Assembly (NCBI GenBank): GCA_905147135.1
Contig: LR990044.1
Location: forward strand, 9,180,122 to 9,244,121
Source of the DNA: Blastobasis lacticolella
Lineage: Eukaryota > Arthropoda > Insecta > Lepidoptera > Blastobasidae
DNA: 64,000 bases
Direction of reading: 5' to 3'
A program made the translations under genes and the position numbers. Shown here one piece after another: positions 32,446-43,072 of the stretch; the stretch's first letter is position 1, and every line of letters starts with the position of its first letter. The notes under the pieces were generated by a model, which saw only the letters and a program-made list of their open reading frames with translations, was not told the origin of the DNA and did not search any database.

Positions 32446-32514
32446 AGTTACTCACCGAGGAAAATGGGAGCTGGCCGACGAGGTAGTAGAGAGATGGTAG
32501 AGAGTATGTGTGAC

Positions 32515-32836
32515 TGGGGTCGCAATACCGGTAATCTTTTTTGGTATTGACATGAGGCCAACACCGGGATTCCGGTAACTTTCAATTATTATATTCTTTT
32601 TAGTTTTATTCGTTAGAAGATTTCATTGGAGTTTTGAACAAGTCGGCCAGCTAGACCAACGTCAGTTGTAACAGAAATCAGTTACAAATGTTTTGACAAG
32701 AATATAAAATGTATTCTAATAGTGCAACAGTGATATATAATTTTATTTTTACTGTGAGTGAGTGTGAGTGAAGACGTATTTTTGGTCCGGGATCCCGATA
32801 TTTTCGGTATTCGGGATCCCGGTTTGCGACCCTCTA
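32515..32836. mobile_element. 322-bp hAT-like MITE
   Basis: Left terminus 'tggggtcgcaataccgg', right terminus (complement) 'tagagggtcgcaaaccgg'. The flanking octamers TGTGTGAC (32507-32514) and GTTGTGAC (32837-32844) agree at 6 of 8 positions, compatible with an old 8-bp hAT target duplication. Inside, CCGGGATCCCG (32787-32797) and CGGGATCCCGG (32812-32822) form a strong hairpin near the right end. No transposase. Confidence 0.65.
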
Positions 32837-32844
32837 GTTGTGAC

Positions 32845-33272
32845 GTCAGCCCATTAAGGGAGAGTGCTTATGGACAACTCGATTTGTGGGTGTCAAGAAG
32901 TGCGCACGCCCAAAGAGCCACCGGTAAATAAGCGTGCGCATCACCCGTGATTTAATCTGACGCGGTCCGTACAACCGAGAGGTCAATAGGACCCTGGGTA
33001 GTTACTCACAGAGGTAGTACATATAAAAAATATTGTCTTCAAATGTAGCAATTGTAACTAGCATAATGCTACCTCCATACGTGATTCAGGAAGACCCGTT
33101 TCCTTTCGCAATGCGGGCGCAGTGCACTCGTGCGAGTTGATAAGCGCGTTCGTTACACGCGCGTTGGCTAAGGCTGTGCTTAGGCAGTCGGTATGGTGTT
33201 CGGATAGTTTGGATTCTATACGATTTTGTACCATGCTAGCTGGCCCGTCGTGATATCGTTCGCGTGTTGTCC
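32845..33272. other. No gene recognised
   Basis: A 9-bp stem TGCGCACGC/GCGTGCGCA lies at about 32901-32940. The phrase 'ttactcac(c)gagg' near 32453 recurs at about 33002, once on each side of the hAT-like MITE. No gene. Confidence 0.45.
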
Positions 33273-33685
33273 TACAGTATGAGCCTTCCTCTTGAATCAT
33301 TCTATCTATTGTCGAAAACGGCGTTAAAATCCGTTGTGCTGTTTAAAAGATCTAAGCTTACTATGTATATGGATACATACCGAGGGGCACACGTCGGGAC
33401 TCTACTTTGTTCAATACTATGTACTAGTGGATCCGACGCGACTTTATTCGTGTGGCTTTCTACCCCTACCCTACATCTTCCCAACTACTACCCTACACCT
33501 ACTTTACCCCTACCCATCCTTTTTTTTTCTTGCTTATAAATCTTTCTCTTGAACCACTCCATCGTCGAAAACCGCATTAAAATCCGTTGCGTAGTTTAAG
33601 TGAAAGATCTAAGCGTACATATATATATACGTACTTAGGTACAGACGTCGGAAAGCGACTTTGTTTTGTACTATGTATAGATAGA
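33273..33685 (+). repeat. Two family Q copies in tandem
   Basis: Copy 1 (33273-33425): 'gagccttcctcttgaatcat', 'aatccgttgtgctgttt', 'aagatctaagctta', 'actttgttcaatactatg'. Copy 2 (33427-33685): 'actagtggatccgacgcgac', a C/T-rich tract, 'cttgcttataaatctttctc', 'ccgcattaaaatccgttgcg', 'gcgactttgttttgtactat'. Copy 2 has the same starting block as the copy at 1921. Confidence 0.75.
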
Positions 33686-34009
33686 CTAGCTTTCCGTCCA
33701 CGAGGACTACACGTTACATCGCGCGAGTGGAGGAAGGGGGAAGGGAATTTAAAATGTCTTAGTCTAGACCCTATAGTACCTAGTACTTGCCAAATTTATC
33801 CATATCCGTTCATCCGATTAAGTCTCAAGAGATAACAAAGATATACACACAAACTTTCGCATTTATAATATTGTGGGATATTAGGCAGGCTGGTCATGAT
33901 CATGATGATGAAGGCGCCAAAAAAGTGTACGAGTCTGTGGATGTTTGCAATAGGTACCAGGCGAACCGTGCGCTCAAAGACGTTTAGTACTACTGAATTT
34001 TCAGTAATT
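33686..34009. other. No gene recognised
   Basis: Short open frames only; 'gatcatgatgatgaagg' near 33897 is a small GAT-rich stretch of the sort that ends several repeats in this window. Confidence 0.45.
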
Positions 34010-34245
34010 ATTCATTTGAATACTAACCGATGCTCTTACGGTGAGGGAAAACATCGTGATGAAACCTGCACATTCAGGCGACTGGATGTGTAACCATGAT
34101 CCAATCTGGTCAGGTTCCCCTGGTAGCAGGGTCATGGAGGTCAGATGGCAGTCGCTCCACTGTAATTACCTGACCTGCCGAATCCTGGAACATGGTCAAG
34201 TCGGACCCCGGGCCCTCGTGCGCGAGAGCACAACCGGGACATTAA
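34010..34245 (+). mobile_element. Family S copy, 5' truncated
   Basis: It starts in the centre of the family ('aaccgatgctcttacggtga') and is well preserved to the 3' end: 'cctgcacattcaggcgactg', 'accatgatccaatctggtca', 'tggtagcagggtcatggagg', 'gtcgctccactgtaattacc', 'ctcgtgcgcgagagcacaac', 'cgggacattaac'. Promoter boxes are absent. Confidence 0.85.
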
Positions 34246-34865
34246 CATTCACAAAACACTTTAGTCGCCACCCTATTATTGAATAACTCTCCAGGGATAT
34301 TTCTTGGCTTTACGGATTCAACGGGTTCTAGCAGAGGCTTTTCTCTAGTTACAATAGTGCCAAATTAATATGTGCGTTTTGTTCTTTTAAAGCCGTATGC
34401 AATCAGTGCCCTCTTCCTGTTTGTTTGTTTGGATTTTCGAGCGCCGAGTACGCAAAAAATATGGCATGGATTTACTGTGGAATACATCGGCTATCTTCTA
34501 TCGAAATGTACTTACGCAGACAAAATTGCGAGCTAAGCTATTAAGTACATTTAATATTAATATCAATAACCCTTCTTCTGTCGCATTTGGGTGAAAACTG
34601 ATATAATATTTGTATTTTCGTTTGTTTTTAATAAACTCGAAGACTACTAGACCGATTATAAAAATTATTTCACTAATACAACTACATTATAGTATTCTTA
34701 GTAAAAGTATACAACTAGGACACGAATCCCGGGAAAATAATAGGTTCCAGCGGGAAAGTCGATTGTTTACAGAGATCCGAACTGCGCGCGGGTGACAACG
34801 GCAAGTTTATGATATAACTCAAACAATTACCTGCATAAAATATATTACAATAGCAGTAGACAAGT
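34246..34865. other. No gene recognised
   Basis: AT-rich; no repeat family recognised. Confidence 0.5.
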
Positions 34866-35185
34866 TGTAGCAGCAACTAACTTTCGGATGTGGAATGAGC
34901 TCCCAGCCACAGTGTTCACTATGACATGGGATCGTTCAAGAGGTAGGTATATTAGAGGTCTCCTTACAATACAATACAAAACTCTTTTTTGCACACCAGA
35001 GAACACAAGTATAGATACAAAACATATGGTAGGTAGTACAAAGGGCGGTCTTATCACTAATGTGATCTCTTCCAGACAACCTCCTTAGTGGCGGGCAACG
35101 CATTGGTAGCGCCCCTGGTGTTGCTGATGTCCATAGGCGGCGGTGATCACTTTCCATGTCTGTTGGTATGCCGTAATACATAAAA
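34866..35185 (+). pseudogene. LINE 3' end with remnant of ORF2 C-terminus
   Basis: From about 34880 one frame reads F-R-M-W-N-E-L-P-A-T-V-F, which matches the 'xxWNxLPxxVF' motif common at the C-terminus of Jockey/CR1-type ORF2 proteins in Lepidoptera. Downstream comes the family L 3' UTR: 'gacaacctccttagtggcgg', 'gcaacgcattggtagcgccc', 'aggcggcggtgatcactttc', and, after a small deletion of the 'catcagg' box, 'tctgttggtatgccgtaata' and an A-run at 35183-35189. The frame beyond the motif no longer follows the family, so it is decayed. The copy links the otherwise non-coding L fragments to a LINE. Confidence 0.6.
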
Positions 35186-35737
35186 AAAACTTCAATTGAT
35201 AATTTGAAGTTATCACCAATCACGTGCGTCATTAATAGTCATTATGCAGATTGCAGTGAGTGATTGCTCCTTCTTACTCACCATGTTAACACGTTTCATA
35301 ATCTCGCTGCGTGTGTCATAGAACAAACCCTGGGTGTATCTATTTTGCGCCAGTTCAATGAATTCGCAGAAATTTTCACCATCCGGTTTCTAGGAAGAGT
35401 CGAACCATTAGAAACATAATTTGCAATTTTGCCAACGGATTTATGAAATAAACAAGAAAAGACCTACCAGAACGTTTTGCGTGGAATCTTTTAGTTTTTG
35501 TAGAATTTACTGTATTATAGAAGATAATTGATGTATTTTTAACCATTCTACCTACTGCCATGCTATTCGCAATTCGACAGTTGTCAGAATTTTTTATTTT
35601 AATTTAATACTATTTCTACAGACGTATGTACGTACACTTAGCTGGGATTTTTATTAGTTCTTTATTACAAATGCATACTATTCATATTTGAACATCCACT
35701 TACTATAATTAATTTTTAATTCAGGCAATCATCGTCA
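35186..35737. other. No gene recognised
   Basis: AT-rich; a minus-strand open frame at 35376-35561 is unremarkable. Confidence 0.5.
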
Positions 35738-35978
35738 TTATCCGAGCGAGTCCGAGTCAATCCCGACCCCGACTCTGCAGGCGTCCAATTCCTGTTCGTT
35801 CTCCACTTCGTCCTGAGTTTGACATCCTCGCACCCTAAGGCACCCCACGAGAATTCTTGCCTGATAACGGCATAAGCACCCTTTTGTCACGTATTCCTCC
35901 CTGAGGCTTTCGCAGCACGTGACCAAACCAGAGCATGCGAGCCTCTTCAGCCTTATCCGCGATGTATCTCAGACCACT
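35738..35978 (-). pseudogene. Decayed reverse-transcriptase ORF C-terminus (LINE)
   Basis: Reading the minus strand from about 35969, one frame gives L-R-Y-I-A-D-K-A-E-E-A-R-M-L-W-F-G-H-V-L-R-K. This corresponds to the 'ARxRWFGHVxRR' motif near the C-terminus of LINE ORF2 proteins. The following 'R-E-E-Y-V-T-K-x-C-L' element is found in another frame (open 35926-35738), so there is a frameshift around 35900. The frame of the first motif later meets a stop. There is no intact reverse-transcriptase domain, so it is a dead fragment. The clade is uncertain; RTE-like is a guess. Confidence 0.65.
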
Positions 35979-36810
35979 TTAAATCTAATACGGATACATG
36001 TACTCGTTGGATAGGTACTCGATCCATTTGAATATATAACTTTATTCATATAACTTTAAATGGTGTTTATTTGCATTTATTCTTATTTTAGTAACATGAG
36101 TTTCCGTCATATCTGCATTTGAGGATAAAGAGTGTAAGTAAAACAAAGTTCTCACAAACTGATGTAACTATTTACATGGTCGTTTGGTACATATAATATA
36201 CATACAAAGATTTAAAGGATTTTTTTAGATATAATAGTCCTAAAAACTGTCTCAAAATCAGCCGACTTAAATCAACTTAAAGCAAAAACCACAAGCGGTC
36301 AACCGAAAAAGGGTTGCCCTGTAAAGTTGCAAAATGCTAGTTATGACAGCAAGGAAGTCTCGCTTTTGTTTGATCCATCAAAAACGGTCTCGAAATAAAA
36401 AAAATCGTATCTCATATGTACGAATTCGAGTACTTGAACGCCATAAAATGACTCATTGGGCAAACCGGATCAGAAACGGGTACGATTCGAATTCGAACCG
36501 AAGACGTATAGTGCGCAAACGCTCCAGAGTAGTAGACTACTCGTAGAGTGTCATATCTACCAGGAAATTATCAGCGAAAACGGGGGTCAGAAAGAGTCGT
36601 CGCGGTGTCCGAGGCCCGGCGGATGTCACGAATCGCGATTATCGCACGTTCCCAGCGTGATACTAGCAGGAAATACAAATAGTAAAATGTTTATTAGTTA
36701 CGCTCCGAAATAGCTCGCGTTTGACGTCACGCGCGGCGTGGTGCCATTGTCAAGGACGACCGCGGTGTTCGCAGATACGGTACGGTGGCCAGCAGATGGC
36801 TGTTTACTCC
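35979..36810. other. No gene recognised; CpG-rich at 36590-36770
   Basis: Short plus-strand frames at 36334-36546 and 36456-36713 have Arg/Lys-rich or mixed products without a known domain. The CpG-rich patch contains 'cgaatcgcgattatcgcacg'. Confidence 0.45.
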
Positions 36811-37185
36811 TTTTTTAAGAGGTAATTTTTTTGTTTCTCTTTAGTTTGAGAGGAAGCTAGTGAGGTGTTAAAGGCGTTTTATTTACACCGATTATGATAG
36901 GCCTAATATATTCTTAAGCGATATTGCTTCGATTCTTTATAGGGGTAATATTTTTGTAGCCATGTATTTTTGAGGTAGTTAGTGAGGTAGGTGGTGTTTC
37001 ACTTGCACCGATTATGATAGGCCTAACATATTTTTGAGCGACATTGCTTCGATTCTTTTAAGAGGTAAAAATGTTTGTACCCATTTTTTTTTGTAGGTAG
37101 TTAGTGAGGTAGTAGAAGGCGTTTTATTTGCACCGATTACGATAGGCCTAATAATCCTAATATATTCTTGGGCGACGTTGATTGT
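36811..37185 (+). repeat. Three-unit tandem repeat, about 120-125 bp per unit
   Basis: Units begin near 36811, 36935 and 37056. Shared blocks: 'aagaggtaa' or 'aggggtaat', 'tagtgaggta', 'cgttttatttgcaccgatta', 'gataggcctaatat', 'attcttaagcga', 'attgcttcgattctttt'. The 'gcctaa' box recurs at 36901, 37021 and 37146. Unit 3 carries a small internal duplication ('cctaataatcctaat') and loses the 'gcttcga' part. Confidence 0.85.
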
Positions 37186-37195
37186 TTTTATTTCA

Positions 37196-37285
37196 ATTTC
37201 AAGAAAGAATATAGCAAAGTGGTTGTCCATAGTCTCTGCCTACCCCACCTGTGGGACATAGGCGTGAGCTTTATGTATGTAAGAA
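37196..37285 (+). mobile_element. Family V 3' end
   Basis: 'agcaaagtggttgtccatag', 'tctctgcctaccccacctgt' and 'gggacataggcgtgagcttt' end in 'atgtatgta'. This is a common lepidopteran retroelement 3' terminus; the matching but more complete copy lies at 60285-60830. Confidence 0.65.
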
Positions 37286-39265
37286 ATAATAGGGGCTCGT
37301 AGGATGATTTTTAGTTCCAACAACTGAAAGCCAAAGGAAGTGACTGTTATTATTAAAATGATATAGGTAACCGTCTGTAGAGCAGTTGAGTACACTAAAT
37401 TATACTCTAAAGAAACTGACTTAAGTAAGGTCTAAGTGTCAATACTGATTGTGAAAGCTGACTTGGAGAGGTGTGATCGATGACAATTAAAACGAAATTG
37501 GTTGGTAACTAATGCTCCTACGTCACACAATGTTATAAATCGATTGATTGGCAACCAGATATACTTTCTATCAGTTGGATTGCCTTTTCTATTCCTTTGT
37601 CACTAGGTTTTATACCGTCTACACTACCTACTTGTCGCACTTTGTACTCGGTCAATGTCCACACAGTGCCGACATAAATTCGATCCAACGCATCCGACGA
37701 AGTAATCTACTGACAGATGGTAGATATGACAAATTACACCGGCCATGCTACTGCCAATAATAAATGTTGTATATTTTCATTTCGTAATGTATCTTTGGAT
37801 ACCGATGGTTTTTTTTCACTTAAGAACTAAATATTAAACTGTATAACATTACATTTTTATGGAACAATAAAACTATCAGTCATATCACGTCTTTGCAGTA
37901 AGTCTATAAAACAGCGAATTTAAATACGGATGCTGGTATGAAATATGCATTACAGACGTATTTTCTAAAATTGCACTGCCTAAATTTATCATTAGAAGTA
38001 TTTTAACAAAAAATAATAGATTCCTGTTACTATTCGGTGTAGGTACTGTTTCTATAAATAAAGTATAAAAAATATCTGAAATAATAGTTACCCTAAGCGT
38101 GCATAGATAATGCCATAGCACTGGTCACGTAACAAATGCGCAACAATATAGTGGGCGATTCGAATATTTCTTTATCACGGATCACGTGAAACAGAAATAT
38201 TTTTATAAGTTTATATTTGTAAATATGTGGAGTGATATCGCAATATGTGCGAATAACACGAATCGCGATTTCGTCAGCGCGGCGGCCGCGGATACGACCG
38301 AGCGCCGGCTCGTAGCGCTCGCTCCGGCCACTCCGGCCGAACGGGTTTTTTGTACCCAGAGCCAGTTACCCGCTCCGCAGCCATGGAATTTGTCTTTCAT
38401 TCGATAACAAGGACAGCAGAAGAATGTCCGCGGGGATTTCAACAATCACCGAATATGAGACGGCTAAAAATAACTACGCGGAAAACGTAGCACACGCAAC
38501 GCAACGCAACGGCCAGCGTTATTACGAAAACTTCAAAAAACCTGTTCGCGTCGTGTCGTTGTGAGACGAGCTGGTGGAAAAAACGCGCTGACCGGATGAT
38601 CGTTGGGTTGTTGTACCACTTTTTAAGATGGGTATAAACCAAAAACACTTTTAATATACGGGTATTTTTCGAACACACACGAAAAGTAATCGTTCTCTAA
38701 AAATGTAGGCACACATGCTCAGAGTCTTCTCTCATCGCGAGTATTTTCCCGCGAAAATTGTCGGTCATTAATCGGAAATGGAACATGAAATAGGTATGAG
38801 ACACGGAATGTTGCCAGTTGTGGTTTTTTTCACGTGATACAAGGGTTTAGGTGCCAAGACGGCGCTGCGGGCGTGACGTAACAGGGTAACCAGTGTTGAG
38901 TGAATGGGCATTCGGTGTTCTTTGCCACTGTCAGTCACAGCAGGCATTTGTCATGTGGCTTCCCGACGCTGGCTCGGCGCCATGGTACTCACGAGGCAGT
39001 GATCGATAGTAATGACAAGAGTAATAATTTAACACACATGTTTTCCCATATTCTGATTCATACAAAATGAAATTATGAGTGTGTTTAATAGGTAGGTATT
39101 TAATGCTTTCGCGTTATTTCCCATGTGGTGAGGTGATATGAGTCAGTTTGAAGATGGCGACAGTGATTTTGACCATGCAGCAATCGATGGTATTTCATTT
39201 ATGTACAAAACTACTCTCGCCACTAGTGCTAATTAGGCACCATTACGGATTAATATTTGCAAAGC
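37286..39265. other. No gene recognised
   Basis: A CpG-rich patch lies at 38260-38370 ('cagcgcggcggccgcggata'), crossed by open frames on both strands without recognisable domain. Another mixed patch is at 38870-39000. The remainder is AT-rich. Confidence 0.4.
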
Positions 39266-39270
39266 AGGAA

Positions 39271-39342
39271 AGCGGTCCCTGGCTACTGCCAGGCTATTAC
39301 GGCTGGCTACTAGCCGGGATAGACCGCTCGGATGATGATGAT
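39271..39342 (+). repeat. Hairpin followed by GAT microsatellite
   Basis: 'agcggtccctggcta' at 39271-39285 pairs imperfectly with 'tagccgggatagaccgct' ending at 39328, and a further stem forms inside around 'ctactgccaggcta'/'ggctggctactag'. Directly after it comes 'gatgatgatgat'. A 3' hairpin plus short microsatellite resembles the end of a retroposon. The parent family is not identified. Confidence 0.5.
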
Positions 39343-39667
39343 AAAGGATTAATATATGCGCTATTTACGCAAGCTTCTAATACTACTGTATGTATATAAA
39401 TTGAATCTGTGTGGCTATTTAGTATGCTTTACATAGAAACGAATAAATGAACCTAAACTGCCTGTACAGAACATGACCGCGACCTCAATCTCTGGAACCG
39501 ATTCTGAAAAATGTTTTATACCCTGAAACTGAAAGTTCAATAAAGCTGGGCGTCAGGGTGTTTCTATACTTATAGATATTAAATTTAAAAATAATAAATA
39601 AGATTCTCAATTTAAATACTGTGTAATTAGCACAGAATATACATACATATACATACTAATTGTCCAA
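39343..39667. other. No gene recognised
   Basis: AT-rich, unremarkable. Confidence 0.5.
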
Positions 39668-39890
39668 CCACCAACCCCTTACACTCGTGGGTGTCGTATA
39701 AGACGACTAATTTTGTCTAACTTCTAAGAGTCTCTGTAGACTGGAAAATGGACAGCAGCGTTTTCCATTTTTATATTTACAACACTGCGATCTCCAACCC
39801 GCCTACCAAGCGTGGAGATGTGACGGTGGTAGAGGCCCTAAGTCCTGCAGTGGACTGTGGGTAGATTATGGGTTGTAATGATGATGTATA
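39668..39890 (+). repeat. Family P repeat, diverged copy
   Basis: Same orientation as the left palindrome arm: 'caccaaccccttacactcgt', 'gggtgtcgtataagacgact', 'tctggaaaatg'-like 'gactggaaaatggacagcag', 'tgcgatctccaacccgccta', 'ggccctaagtcctgcagtgg', then 'gtaatgatgatg'. There is a deletion across the 'cctcccctttcgtgggag' block of the arms. Confidence 0.8.
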
Positions 39891-42184
39891 TACTAACGTA
39901 AACTCGACTGATAGATTGTACTTATTTATTTAACTATTTATTGCACTCAATAAAGAAATACAAAGATATAACATAGATATACTGACACAACAGGCACTAC
40001 TTATTTCTAAAAGAAATTTCTAATGTCTGTATGTATTTATCGGCGTAGGTATACAGGAGTGTACCCCCCTGGTATTAGCACGGATATTTGCTTATTCATG
40101 TAAACAAACGCCAGATCAACGATTTTACTAAATATTATGTCCAGTTAATATGTTTTAGGCGATGTAGCATAATATGTTGTCAAACTTAAAAATACCTTTA
40201 TAGCAATTTAAGGAAAACGACTTGATATTTTATTTTGCAATGAGGAAACATGTGTTCCAGTTACTAGGTATGTTACCATAAACCGATTGTTTAGTTTTAT
40301 TCGTAATACCACTTATAGGTATGGAAAATAAAACTGAAGAAATCCTTGTCTCCCATTATGTCGCTATAATTTTCCATCTAGATCTTTGGATGCTCTATGT
40401 TGCTATTTTCGACCATATCAGTTCACGAGTGATCCACACAGTGCATGTAGGAACATAAAGAGCGCAATCTTGCACAGACACCAACGTCATTGTGACGAGT
40501 AGTGACGACATAGGTACTGTTCTTCAACGTCTTACGAGATTAAACCTATTTTCTAATTATCTCAATACCTTAGTGGTGTGAAAACCGTGTGTTTCACGAG
40601 CCCCACCCACGTCTTGGCGAAATTCAATGAATTAACTAATCCATTAGTGTTTCCAATCTAATAACCTATACTTAAGCTAATGTTCCCCGGGTGTTCCCCA
40701 TATTTTGGGCAGCAACTACCAGCTAATATCGTAATGGAAATTAACGATGTTAATCGCTACATGGAGTCTCGTGTAGGCACGATGCTATATCCATTGTATG
40801 TTTTATGTAATCAATTACAAAGTGTGGTGAGTAATTTATTAGTCATTGTTATTCATGTATACGTGGTTGATAAATAGTAGGAGGCAGTATTCGAACAAAT
40901 AACCTCATAGGTAACTAATTAACCTTACAAATGCTTTAGTTAGTAGTGACTATGCGAATATCAATTTCACACGAAATTGCTGTCACCTGGTTTTCGGTTA
41001 CCACCTCAACGTTGCTGTACACGTTTGACGACACAAACTCAACTCAGACCGCTGACCAGAGTACACTCGAAAAGATTTACACGGTGCAGTCTGACGAGAA
41101 AACTTTCCGATGACTGACGATTGAATAATTACATTCTATCGAACATGAAGCTCTTTCGTGTGACGTGCCGCGGGTTAATTGAAGACGCACTGACGTTTAT
41201 TGTGGGAGCAAATAAATCTGGTACGGCCATTGTTGACAGTGGAATATTCCCAGCGACCTCCGAGGTCGGCGGCTATCGACGGCTATCAGCTGATGGGTCA
41301 GTGGACACGTAAAGGCGTAACTACGCGACCAAATGGCCTATTTAGACGGCTTCACGGTAGACGTCACCGCGACCACTGCTCCAAATAGGTTCAGACCCTT
41401 AGAGATGCAAGCAAGATCGCCAGAAATAGCAAACGGTTGAATTCGCTATGCTTGTGGAACATTTGCTTAATTTTTTTTATATCAGACAAGATAGGCATTT
41501 GACCGCCATCTCACCTGAAAGTGACGTTGCGGCCGAAGATGGAACTCAAAACTTGTTAGGTACTTCTTTCGATTCTGTTACTTAAACTTGATGTTATTGT
41601 TTGTAAACAGACTTTACTATATTTTATAAGTATTTCCCAGCCAGGTTTCTTATCGACATTGGTTTACTTGGAAACTCGAAATTTCGACGCAGTTGCATGT
41701 GGATATTCGCGGGACGGCTAGAGTGTAATCGCTCCGAAGGCCACATAGTGGTCGAACTACGATAAATAAACCGCAAATTGATGTAAAGGATAGCCGTTTG
41801 ATACACGAGTACTTTAGGTTAAAACAATCATTTTGGGCGGTAGTTCCTTTAAATATTCCCAGGGTAATGACGTCATAAATTTGTATTGGATTTGACTGTT
41901 TTTGCCTTTTTGCAGAAAAACATTCAAATTTTTCGTGTTTTTATCGAATTCGGCTTAACGAGCCGGTTCTAAAAATATACTACACCAATACCTTTCAGCC
42001 ACCTGTTTTCTAAAAATTCAAGAAATATTTTCAAAACATGCCAAGTTTTAGCTCCTCCAGGTAGGTGACTGCTAAGTAATTTTTTGTAAGACATACGCCA
42101 AATGTCTCTTAATATAAGTACTCATATCTAACGTCAAAAAGGCGATTTTAAAAATATTAACATTTCCAAAAAATAAGTGTTTAA
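39891..42184. other. No gene recognised
   Basis: Open frames at 40680-40877, 41121-41388 and 41624-41806 are short and lack recognisable domains. A mixed patch at 41150-41400 is CpG-richer. No dispersed repeat identified. Confidence 0.4.
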
Positions 42185-42359
42185 GGGCCGATTTTTCAAT
42201 CCTGAGATAAAACATATCAGTCTGATAAGTTATTAAGCGACTAAAATAAAATGGTATCATTACTTCATATATAAGTAAAGGATTACAGATTGTTTTAATT
42301 TGGCTGTATATTACTTTATCGGGCAGATAAACTTTAACTGAGGATAGAAAAATCGGCTC
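42185..42359. mobile_element. 175-bp MITE with TAA target duplication
   Basis: Termini GGGCCGATTTTTCAATCCT and, as complement of the right end, GAGCCGATTTTTCTATCCT match at 17 of 19 positions, and pairing continues inward ('gataagttatt' region against 'ttactttatc'). TAA flanks both sides (42182-42184 and 42360-42362). A 3-bp TWA duplication is typical of PIF/Harbinger-derived MITEs; that assignment is inference. Confidence 0.8.
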
Positions 42360-42497
42360 TAAAACCAATAGAATTTTACTGTACAGTAACTCTTATGTAT
42401 AATATCTGCGATTCACGCACTTAGGTTTCATGTAGGTAACAAAAATGCAGAGCCGCAGGTGCGTTGTCACTGTGAGGACTTAGATTCCTGCAATTAC

Positions 42498-42665
42498 AGA
42501 TATGCCTCATGCCTGTAATTGCGCCGGCTACCTTATCCGTCAAACCGGAACACAACAATGCAGGCATTGTTGCTTGACGGCAGAAGTGGAAAAAGTAGTA
42601 CCCATCTACATATACGGACTTCTCAGACTTGACAGAGCTCTACCACCTATAAATGCAAAAGAAAC
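42498..42665 (+). repeat. Family C dispersed repeat
   Basis: 'catgcctgtaattgcgccgg', 'caaaccggaacacaacaatg', 'ttgcttgacggcagaagtgg', 'tacccatctacatatacgga' and 'gacagagctctaccacctat'. It matches 54663-54878 block by block and is a repeat I recognise as frequent in Lepidoptera; the class is uncertain. Confidence 0.75.
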
Positions 42666-42706
42666 AAAAATTTGTTTCGAAAAGACTAACGCGACATAAG
42701 ATTTTT

Positions 42707-42958
42707 GAATAATAATAATAAATATGCTTGGACAAATTCACACAGCGCTATCTAGCTCCAAAGTAAGTAAGGCTGTGTTATTGGTGTTAGATAACTGATA
42801 AAATGTTTATATCCTTTTTTAAACACACTACACACTACTAAACATACTACACCCGGACCCGTAACAGAAATAAAATTCATCATTTCAATTTCTGCTCGGC
42901 CAGGAATCGAAACCGAGAACTCTTAACTGAACCACTCAGGTCGACAAGTGGTACTCGG
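42707..42958 (-). mobile_element. Family T SINE with tRNA-like head
   Basis: Read on the minus strand: head 'gtcgacctgagtggttcagt', B-box-like 'ggtttcgattcc' (one inserted T relative to GGTTCGATTCC), 'gcagaaattgaaatgatgaa', 'gggtccgggtgt', then the shared 3' domain 'ttatctaacaccaataacac', 'tactttggagctagatagcg', 'gtgtgaatttgtcc', and an ATTATTATT tail at 42707-42722. It is the only copy here with the head, so it defines the family as SINE-like. Confidence 0.75.
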
Positions 42959-42994
42959 TGTTGATTTTTGTACTTGTAGTGTCGCGTGCCAAAC

Positions 42995-43072
42995 ATGGAG
43001 ATTACGGTGATAAACTACCATTAACCATCAGGCAACCTGCTTGCTCGTTTGCTTCCTCTATTATATAAAAAT
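42995..43072 (+). mobile_element. LINE 3'-end fragment (family L)
   Basis: 'attacggtgataaactacca', 'ttaaccatcaggcaacctgc' and 'ttgctcgtttgcttcctcta' are followed by 'tatataaaaataaa'. Confidence 0.7.

Noticed and set aside
32160..32486. 108-codon frame
   Set aside because: It runs through an antisense S SINE and is an artefact of the repeat.
37085..37110. let-7-like 'gaggtagtag'
   Set aside because: The match stops after the seed region, and it belongs to the 122-bp tandem repeat; no let-7 hairpin is present.
36811..37185. CRISPR array
   Set aside because: The units are long, contiguous and diverged, with no short repeat and spacer alternation, and the genome is eukaryotic.
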